From positions 289,273-353,272 of the forward strand of contig FOLJ01000005.1 of assembly GCA_900112325.1 (NCBI GenBank): a stretch of DNA of 64,000 bases, written 5' to 3'. The translations under genes and the position numbers were made by a program. This document shows positions 58,252 through 64,000 of the stretch, in pieces (position 1 is the first letter of the stretch; each line of letters begins with the position of its first letter). The notes beneath the pieces were generated by a model. The model saw only the letters and a list, made by a program, of their open reading frames with translations. It did not search any database and was not told where the DNA came from. This DNA is from Micromonospora sediminimaris (GTDB lineage: Bacteria > Actinomycetota > Actinomycetes > Mycobacteriales > Micromonosporaceae).

Positions 58252-60354
58252 TCAGGCGGGGCGGAGCCAGAGGGCGCCCAGTGGCGGCACGCGGAGCGCC
58301 ACCGAGGCGGGCTGGCCGTGCCAGGGGACGTTCTCGGCGTGCACCGTGCCGAGGTTGCCGACCCCGGAGCCGCCGTAGTGGTGGGCGTCGGTGTTGACCA
58401 CCTCCGCCCAGGCGCCGACGGCCGGCAACCCGATCCGGTAGTCCTCAAGCGGCAGCGCGGAGAAGTTCGCCACGCAGACCACCGTCGCCCCGTCGGGCGC
58501 GATCCGGACGAACGAGATGGTGTTGTTGGCGACGTCGTCACCGGCGAGCCAGCGGAAACCGGCGGGGGAGGTGTCCTGCGCCCACAGCGCCGGGGTGTCC
58601 CGGTACACCCGGTTCAGGTCGCCCACCAGGCGTTGCACGCCGGCCCGCGCCGGATCATGCAGCAGGTACCAGTCGAGTCCGCGTTCCTCGCTCCACTCCC
58701 GGTCGTCAGCCAGCTCGCAGCCCATGAACAACAACTGCTTGCCCGGATGCGCCCACATGTACGCCAGCAGCGCGCGGACGTTCGCCAGCCGCTGCCACGT
58801 GTCGCCGGGCATCTTGCTCGCCAGCGAGCCCTTGCCGTGCACCACCTCGTCGTGGCTGATCGGCAGCGTGTAGTTCTCGCTCCAGGCGTACGCCAGGGAG
58901 AAGGTGAGCTGATGGTGGTGGTGCTGCCGGTAGATCGGGTCCTTCGAGGTGTAGAGCAAGGTGTCGTGCATCCAGCCCATGTTCCACTTGAAGCCGAAGC
59001 CGAGCCCGCCGTCGCTCGTCGCCCGGGTCACCCCCGGCCAGGCGGTGGACTCCTCGGCGATCATCAGCACCCCGGCGTGGTGCTTGTAGACAGTCGCGTT
59101 GACCTCCTGCATGAACGCGATGGCTTCCAGGTTCTCCCGGCCGCCGTGCACGTTCGGCGTCCACTGCCCGTCCTGCCGCGAGTAGTCCAGGTAGAGCATC
59201 GAGGCGACCGCGTCCACCCGCAGCCCGTCGACGTGGAACTCGTCCAGCCAGTAGAGCGCGTTGGCGACCAGGAAGTTGCGTACCTCCCGGCGACCGAAGT
59301 CGAAGACGTAGGTGCCCCAGTCGGGATGCTCACCCCGGCGCGGATCGGGATGCTCGTAGAGCGGCGTGCCGTCGAACCGGGCGAGGGCCCACTCGTCCTT
59401 CGGGAAGTGCGCCGGCACCCAGTCCAGGATCACCCCGATCCCGGCGGCGTGCAGCCGGTCCACCAGGTACCGGAAGTCGTCGGGGTCGCCGAACCGGGCC
59501 GTCGGGGCGAAGTAGCCGGTCACCTGGTAGCCCCACGAGCCACCGAACGGGTGCTCCATCACCGGCAGGAACTCCACGTGAGTGAAGCCCAGCTCCACCA
59601 CGTACGCGACCAACTGCTCGGCCAGCTCCCGGTAGCCCAGGCCGGGCCGCCACGAGCCCAGGTGCACCTCGTACACGCTCATCGGCTCCTGGTGCGGCTG
59701 CCGCCGCGACCGCTGGCCCAGCCACTGGGCGTCGGACCACTCGAACGTCGACAGGTGCACCACCGACGCGGTGGCCGGCGGCACCTCCGCGTACGCGGCG
59801 AGCGGGTCGGCCTTGTCCCGCCAGTACCCGTCCGCGCCCAGCACGCGGTACTTGTACCGGCTGCCGGCGGTGGCTCCGGGCACGAAGATCTCCCACACCC
59901 CGGTCGAGCCGAGCGACCGCATCGGCCAGCCGTCATCCGGCGCCCAGCCGGTGACGTCGCCGACCAGCCGTACGCCCCGGGCGTTCGGCGCCCACACCGC
60001 GAACGCCACCCCGCCGTCGAGCACCCGGGCACCGAGCGCCTCCCACAGCCGCTCGTGCCGGCCCTCACTGATCAGGTGCAGGTCCAGCTCGCCGAGGGTC
60101 GGCGGGAAACGGTACGGGTCGTCGTGGCGTACCCCGTCGACGTCGAGCCGGTAGTCGAGCACCTCGCCGGGCACGGTGGCCTCGAAGACGCCGACGTCGT
60201 GCACCCGCTTCATCGGGTGCCGCTCCTCGCCGACCAGCACGCTCACGTCGCCCGCGCCCCGACGCAGGGTGCGGATAACCGTACGCCCGCCGGCCGGGTG
60301 CGCGCCGAGCACGGCGTGCGGGTCGTGGATCTCCCCGGAGATCAGCTGGTCCAT
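58252..60354 (-). CDS. glgB: 1,4-alpha-glucan branching enzyme
   Basis: 700 aa, ATG at 60354, overlapping glgE by 13 bp. N-terminal CBM48-type domains ([40 protein letters not shown]) precede the GH13 barrel: [37 protein letters not shown] with the nucleophile Asp, [15 protein letters not shown] with the acid/base Glu, and [15 protein letters not shown] with the third Asp. C-terminal beta domain ends GALWLRPA. It adds alpha-1,6 branches to the linear maltooligosaccharide made by GlgE. A stop-free frame extends far upstream but is not coding. Cytoplasmic. Confidence 0.97.
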   Translation of the reverse strand: MDQLISGEIHDPHAVLGAHPAGGRTVIRTLRRGAGDVSVLVGEERHPMKRVHDVGVFEATVPGEVLDYRLDVDGVRHDDPYRFPPTLGELDLHLISEGRHERLWEALGARVLDGGVAFAVWAPNARGVRLVGDVTGWAPDDGWPMRSLGSTGVWEIFVPGATAGSRYKYRVLGADGYWRDKADPLAAYAEVPPATASVVHLSTFEWSDAQWLGQRSRRQPHQEPMSVYEVHLGSWRPGLGYRELAEQLVAYVVELGFTHVEFLPVMEHPFGGSWGYQVTGYFAPTARFGDPDDFRYLVDRLHAAGIGVILDWVPAHFPKDEWALARFDGTPLYEHPDPRRGEHPDWGTYVFDFGRREVRNFLVANALYWLDEFHVDGLRVDAVASMLYLDYSRQDGQWTPNVHGGRENLEAIAFMQEVNATVYKHHAGVLMIAEESTAWPGVTRATSDGGLGFGFKWNMGWMHDTLLYTSKDPIYRQHHHHQLTFSLAYAWSENYTLPISHDEVVHGKGSLASKMPGDTWQRLANVRALLAYMWAHPGKQLLFMGCELADDREWSEERGLDWYLLHDPARAGVQRLVGDLNRVYRDTPALWAQDTSPAGFRWLAGDDVANNTISFVRIAPDGATVVCVANFSALPLEDYRIGLPAVGAWAEVVNTDAHHYGGSGVGNLGTVHAENVPWHGQPASVALRVPPLGALWLRPA

Positions 60355-62375
60355 CGGGTGTCGTCCTTCTGGGCGGGAGCGGTCGGTGCGGTGCCAGGCG
60401 ACGCCGCAGCGATCGGGCGGCGCAGGGTGAGCACGTGCGCGGGTTGCAGGTACGGGTCGAGGCGGACCGCGTTGCGCTGCCCCCAGTCGTAGCGGGCACC
60501 GGTCAGCTCGTCGTGCACGGTGAACCGGTCGTGCCAGTCCAGGCCCAGCGCCGGCATGTCCAGGGTGGTGTTGCCCCACTGCACGGTGTGCGAGTCGAAC
60601 GAGCAGATCACCAGCACCGTGTTGCCGGTCTCCGGATCGTGCTTGGACCAGCACAGCAGGGCCGGGTTGTCGATGTCGTGGAAGACCAGGTTCCGCAGCC
60701 GGTGCAGGGCCGGGTTCTCCCGGCGTACCCGGTTCAGGGTGGTGATGAACGGCGCCAGCGAGCGACCCCGCGCCTCGGCGCCGGCCCAGTCCCGGGGCCG
60801 CAGCTCGTACTTCTCGTTGTCGAGGTACTCCTCCGCCCCCGGGCGCGCCACGTGCTCGAACAGCTCGTAGCCGGCGTACATGCCCCAGGAGGGGGAGAGC
60901 AGCGCGGCCAGCACCGCCCTGATCTTGAACATCGGCGGCCCGCCGTGCTGCAACGAGGCGTGCAGGATGTCCGGCGTGTTGGGCCAGAAGTTCGGCCGCA
61001 TGTAGTCGGCCGCCGCCACCAGCTCCGTGCAGTACTCGCGCATCTCGGCGGCCGAGGTCCGCCAGGTGAAGTACGTGTACGACTGGGTGAAGCCGACCTT
61101 GGCCAGCCCGTGCATCATCGCCGGCCGGGTGAACGCCTCGGCGAGGAAGAGCACGTCCGGGTCGACCCGCTTGACCTCCCAGATCAGCCAGTGCCAGAAG
61201 TCGACAGGCTTGGTGTGCGGGTTGTCCACCCGGAAGATCTTCACGCCCTCGCCGACCCAGTGCCGCACCACCCGCAGCACCTCGGCGCGGATGCCCTCCG
61301 GATCGTTGTCGAAGTTCAGCGGGTAGATGTCCTGGTACTTCTTCGGCGGGTTCTCCGCGTACGCGATGCTGCCGTCGGCCCGGGTGGTGAACCACTCCGG
61401 GTGCTCGGTCACCCACGGGTGATCCGGGGCGCACTGCAACGCCAGGTCCATCGCCACCTCCAGACCGTGATCGGCGGCGGCGGCGACGAAGTCGCGGAAA
61501 TCCTCAGGCGTACCCAGATCGGGGTGGATGGCGTCGTGCCCGCCCTCGGCCGCGCCGATCGCCCACGGCGAACCCACGTCGTCCGGCCCGGCGAGCAGGC
61601 TGTTGTTCGGGCCCTTGCGGTTGACCCGACCGATCGGGTGGATCGGCGGCAGGTAGAGCACGTCGAAACCCATCGCCGCGACACCCGGCAGCCGCTCGGT
61701 GGCGGTGGCGAAGGTGCCGGAACGGGCCGGCGCATCGACGGTCGCCGGGATCGCCCCCTCGGAGCGGGGGAAGAACTCGTACCAGGCGGAGAAGAGGGCC
61801 CGCTCGCGGTCCACCCAGAGGCGGTACTCCTCGCCGGTGGTCACCAGCTCACGCACCGGGTGCTCCCAGAGCAGGTCGGCCAGCTCCAAGGCCGGACTCA
61901 CCCGCTGCGGCAACTGCCGCTTGGCGTCACCCAGGGTCTGCGCGGCCTTCTTGAGCCGGGGCCGCTCGGCCTTCGGCACCAGCTTCGTGGCCGCGCTCAA
62001 CACGCGTACGCCCTCGGCCAGGTCGTTTGCCAGCTCAGCCGGCCCCTGGCCGGCGGCGATCTTCTTGGTCACCGCGTTGTGCCAGGTCAGGTAGGGGTCG
62101 CTGAACGCCTCCACGGTGAACATCCACTCGCCGACCGCGTCCGGCACGATGCTGGCGTGCCACCGGTCCTGGCCGGGCTCACCCGGACGCATCCGGGTGA
62201 ACGGGCGGGCCACCCCGTCCGGGCCGAGCCACACCACGTTGCAGCCGAGCGCGTCGTGCCCCTCGCGGTAGGCGCGCGCCGACACCGGCACCACCTCGCC
62301 GACCACCGCACGGGCCGGGTAGCGACCGCAGGAGACGACGGGGGAGACGTCTTCGATCGGGAACCGTCCGCTCAC
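60342..62375 (-). CDS. glgE: Alpha-1,4-glucan:maltose-1-phosphate maltosyltransferase
   Basis: 677 aa, GTG at 62375. GH13_3 enzyme that extends alpha-glucan with maltosyl units from maltose-1-phosphate. Motifs: [42 protein letters not shown] with the nucleophile Asp, [22 protein letters not shown] with the acid/base Glu, and [15 protein letters not shown] with the third Asp. The N-terminal helical domain (residues 100-185) is specific to GlgE. With glgB downstream this is the core of the GlgE pathway used by mycobacteria and streptomycetes; treS, pep2 or glgC-type partners are not in this window. Confidence 0.97.
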   Translation of the reverse strand: MSGRFPIEDVSPVVSCGRYPARAVVGEVVPVSARAYREGHDALGCNVVWLGPDGVARPFTRMRPGEPGQDRWHASIVPDAVGEWMFTVEAFSDPYLTWHNAVTKKIAAGQGPAELANDLAEGVRVLSAATKLVPKAERPRLKKAAQTLGDAKRQLPQRVSPALELADLLWEHPVRELVTTGEEYRLWVDRERALFSAWYEFFPRSEGAIPATVDAPARSGTFATATERLPGVAAMGFDVLYLPPIHPIGRVNRKGPNNSLLAGPDDVGSPWAIGAAEGGHDAIHPDLGTPEDFRDFVAAAADHGLEVAMDLALQCAPDHPWVTEHPEWFTTRADGSIAYAENPPKKYQDIYPLNFDNDPEGIRAEVLRVVRHWVGEGVKIFRVDNPHTKPVDFWHWLIWEVKRVDPDVLFLAEAFTRPAMMHGLAKVGFTQSYTYFTWRTSAAEMREYCTELVAAADYMRPNFWPNTPDILHASLQHGGPPMFKIRAVLAALLSPSWGMYAGYELFEHVARPGAEEYLDNEKYELRPRDWAGAEARGRSLAPFITTLNRVRRENPALHRLRNLVFHDIDNPALLCWSKHDPETGNTVLVICSFDSHTVQWGNTTLDMPALGLDWHDRFTVHDELTGARYDWGQRNAVRLDPYLQPAHVLTLRRPIAAASPGTAPTAPAQKDDTRWTS

Positions 62376-62440
62376 CGCCCCAACCTACTGCCCGAGATCC
62401 CCTCGCGCTCGGCCGACCGGCGCCTCGGCCACAGAAACAA

Positions 62441-62485
62441 TCTTGGTCCGAAACCGCCCCCTCAGGGGCACTCCCGAACCAAGAT
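62441..62485. repeat. Compound hairpin with AGATCTTGG-type core upstream of glgE
   Basis: TCTTGGT (62441-62447) pairs with ACCAAGA (62478-62484 region), enclosing GCCCC/GGGGC (62456-62460 with 62464-62468). It lies 66 bp before the glgE start and after the gntR fragment, so it can end transcription from the IS side. Its outer arm resembles the hairpins at 20505 and 27233. Confidence 0.6.
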
Positions 62486-62522
62486 CTCGCCTGGGCCACC
62501 GGAGAGGGGAGCGGGCGTCGGA

Positions 62523-62668
62523 TCAGGAGGGTGGTTCCGCCGCCACGAACGACCCCTTGCCCTGGTGAACCTCGATCCAGCCTCGTTCGTCGAGAATCCG
62601 GAGCGCAAACCTGATCGGTGTTGGGCTGGCCTGGTACTGCTCGCACAGTTGCGCGATGGACGGAAGCT
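62523..62668 (-). pseudogene. GntR-family regulator, 3' fragment cut by an IS element
   Basis: The minus strand encodes KLPSIAQLCEQYQASPTPIR then FALRILDERGWIEVHQGKGSFVAAEPPS and a stop at 62523-62525. This is the last two thirds of a GntR-type winged helix (LPSxxxLxxxYxxSxxTVRxALxxLxxxGxIxxxxGxGxFV). The reading frame is interrupted at 62669 by the IS3-type inverted repeat, and the 5' part must lie beyond the right window edge. Without its start and first helix it is very likely inactive. Confidence 0.85.
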
Positions 62669-62698
62669 TGAGTTTCCCCCGCTTTGATGGAGCGGTGG

Positions 62699-63625
62699 TT
62701 ACCTGCTGCCGGCTGGCGCAGGGGTGGCGATAGGTGGTTCGGCTGGCTCGGTTTGGCGGGTGTGCCAGGCGGTCTCGTACTCGTTCGGGCTGAGGTAGTC
62801 CAGTTCCTTCTGGATGCGGCGGGTGTTGTACCAGCCATCGATGTAAGCGAAGATCGCATTCTCTGCCTCGTCGCGGGTCCGCCAGGACGTGCGGTAGACG
62901 AGTTCGATCTTCAGCGTGGACCAGAAGTTCTCCATGAGCGCGTTGTCGTAGGAGTCACCGACGGAGCCCATCGAGGGCAGAATCCCGTTGTCCTGCAAGC
63001 GTTCCGTGAAGCGGAACGACGTGTAGTTCGACCCGCGATCTGAGTGGTGGATCAACTGGCCGTCGCGGACATCCCGGGACCAGATGCCGTATTCGAGGGC
63101 GGCGAGGATCAGGTCGGTGTCGCAGCGGTCGGAGGTCTTCCACCCCACGATCCGGCGGGAGAACACATCCCGGACCGCGGCGAGCCAGAACACGCCTTCG
63201 CCGCAGGGGACGCGGGTGGCGTCGGCGACCCAGAGCCGGTTCGGCCCGTCGGCGGTGAACTGCCGGTTGACCAGATCCGGCGCCGGCGTGTGCCGCGGAT
63301 CCCGCCTCGTGGAACCGCCGCGCCAGCCGCGACGCAGGAACGCACCCTGCCAACCCTGCTGCGCCATCAGCCGCTCGACCCGCTTACGGCCCACCCCGAT
63401 GCCGTCGCGGCGTAGCTGCCGGTGGACCCGGTCCGCGCCGTAGGTGCGCCCGGAGGTCTGCCAGATCTCATGGATGTTCGAGATCAGCCCCAGATCGACC
63501 ACGTCCCGGTCGCAGGGCTGCTCGGCCTGTCTCACCCACGCGTAGTAGGTCGAGGCGCCGATGTTCAGGACCCGTAGCAGGAGCGCGACCGCGAACTGGT
63601 CACGATGTTCACCGATGAACCTCAT
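62699..63625 (-). CDS. IS3-family transposase OrfB (DDE integrase domain)
   Basis: 308 aa. Intact catalytic triad: D135 in LWVADATRVPCGEGVFWLAA, D196 in LIHHSDRGSNYTS and E232 in SYDNALMENFWSTLK. The N-terminal HTH_21 region is SGRTYGADRVHRQLRRDGIGVGRKRVERLM (residues 58-88), and the C-terminus has YNTRRIQKELDYLSPNEYE. The frame opens at GTG/ATG 63625, overlapping orfA by 4 bp (ATGA). In IS3 elements the active OrfAB is made by frameshifting; here translational coupling or a -1 shift near the overlap may serve. No stop or deletion seen, so the element may be active. Confidence 0.95.
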   Translation of the reverse strand: MRFIGEHRDQFAVALLLRVLNIGASTYYAWVRQAEQPCDRDVVDLGLISNIHEIWQTSGRTYGADRVHRQLRRDGIGVGRKRVERLMAQQGWQGAFLRRGWRGGSTRRDPRHTPAPDLVNRQFTADGPNRLWVADATRVPCGEGVFWLAAVRDVFSRRIVGWKTSDRCDTDLILAALEYGIWSRDVRDGQLIHHSDRGSNYTSFRFTERLQDNGILPSMGSVGDSYDNALMENFWSTLKIELVYRTSWRTRDEAENAIFAYIDGWYNTRRIQKELDYLSPNEYETAWHTRQTEPAEPPIATPAPAGSR

Positions 63626-63933
63626 GACCGTCGCCGGGTCGGGTCGAGCTCCGCCGCGAAATACGCACTCGCGGCCTTCAAGATCTCGTTCGCCCGCCGC
63701 AACTCGGCGACCTCCCTGCGCAGCCGGCGGTTCTCCTCCGCCATCTCGCTGGTCGGCCGATCGTGACGCTCACCCGCGTCGGCCTCGGCCTGACGGATCC
63801 AATTCCGCAACGCCTCGTGATGCACGCCAAGCTGCTCGGCCAGGCGCCGGATCACCGGCTTCGGGTCCGACTCGCGGTACAAGCGCACAGCACGCTGACG
63901 TAGCTCATCGGGGTACTTCTTCGGTGCTGCCAC
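63622..63933 (-). CDS. IS3-family transposase OrfA (HTH)
   Basis: 103 aa from GTG 63933, preceded by GGGGAGGAAG at ideal distance and giving the typical opening AAPKKYPDELRQRAVRLYRE; an ATG at 63957 lacks a ribosome site. HTH region residues 1-55 (PVIRRLAEQLGVHHEALRNWIRQAE) followed by a leucine-zipper-like helix MAEENRRLRREVAELRRANEILKAASAYFAAELD. Binds the IS ends together with OrfB. Confidence 0.93.
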   Translation of the reverse strand: MAAPKKYPDELRQRAVRLYRESDPKPVIRRLAEQLGVHHEALRNWIRQAEADAGERHDRPTSEMAEENRRLRREVAELRRANEILKAASAYFAAELDPTRRRS

Positions 63934-64000
63934 GGACAACTTCCTCCCCACGGCCATCAGACCATGATCAAGAAGCTCCATGAAAGCGGGGGTGGCTCAG

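Larger units (their letters stand above)
62669..63999 (-). mobile_element. IS3-family insertion sequence
   Basis: The left end TGAGTTTCCCCCGCTTTGAT (starting 62669) and the right end read inward, TGAGCCACCCCCGCTTTCAT (from 63999), form about 25-bp imperfect inverted repeats with 21 of 25 matches. Inside are overlapping orfA (63622-63933) and orfB (62699-63625) of an IS3-type transposase, giving a 1331-bp element of normal IS3 size. It interrupts a gntR gene. A target duplication cannot be checked because only one base remains to the right. Confidence 0.85.

Noticed and set aside
60355..61434. Upstream extension of the glgB frame to about 1060 residues
   Set aside because: The extra part overlaps glgE in another frame and has shadow composition; ATG 60354 gives the normal 700-residue GlgB.
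60435..62687. 750-residue open frame on the plus strand
   Set aside because: It lies antisense to glgE, which has complete catalytic motifs.

Overview
The window is very GC-rich actinobacterial DNA. It has frequent GTG starts, 4-bp stop/start overlaps, XRE–DUF397 regulator pairs, a GlgE–GlgB operon and TANNNT promoter boxes 6-7 nt from start codons. My best guess is a Micromonosporaceae chromosome, probably Micromonospora; this rests on gene content and style, not on a search.

Positions 1-13.9 kb are a nonulosonic (pseudaminic) acid locus. A minus-strand operon holds pseB, pseC, an unknown protein, a methyltransferase-like protein and an SpsF-type cytidylyltransferase cut by the window edge. 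A PseH-type acetyltransferase (7.1-7.7 kb) and pseI plus a GT2 glycosyltransferase (11.7-13.9 kb) complete most of the route. Inside the locus lies a plus-strand cassette of acyl carrier protein, adenylating ligase, SDR reductase and a small phosphopantetheinyl transferase, which looks like a private acyl-ACP supply for sugar modification. A TerC gene behind a yybP-ykoY manganese riboswitch sits between them.

Positions 14-23.7 kb are mixed: an acyltransferase-3 membrane protein, hypothetical proteins, a secreted C39-like protein behind a c-di-AMP (ydaO) riboswitch, an XRE–DUF397 regulatory island, a methyltransferase, a DUF952 protein, and two divergent secreted DUF4360 paralogues.

Positions 23.8-47.2 kb are a cell-wall glycopolymer locus. 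It encodes two glycerophosphotransferases, a fused CDP-ribitol synthase, a TagGH exporter, a TetR regulator, all four activities expected for UDP-2,3-diacetamido-glucuronic acid (WbpA/B/E/D types), three further glycosyltransferases and several multi-pass membrane proteins, including a PIG-V-like mannosyltransferase. Together with the pse genes this suggests a composite teichoic/teichuronic/teichulosonic polymer.

Positions 47.3-58.1 kb hold a two-component system, an ABC-2 exporter with an XRE regulator, a TAXI-type lipoprotein, YaaA, a GT-C-like membrane protein, an App1-type phosphatase-domain protein and a two-repeat Cys protein. Positions 58.2-62.4 kb are glgE–glgB (maltose-1-phosphate route of alpha-glucan synthesis). 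The right end is an IS3-family element (62669-63999) that has cut a GntR-family gene. No tRNA, rRNA or CRISPR array was seen.
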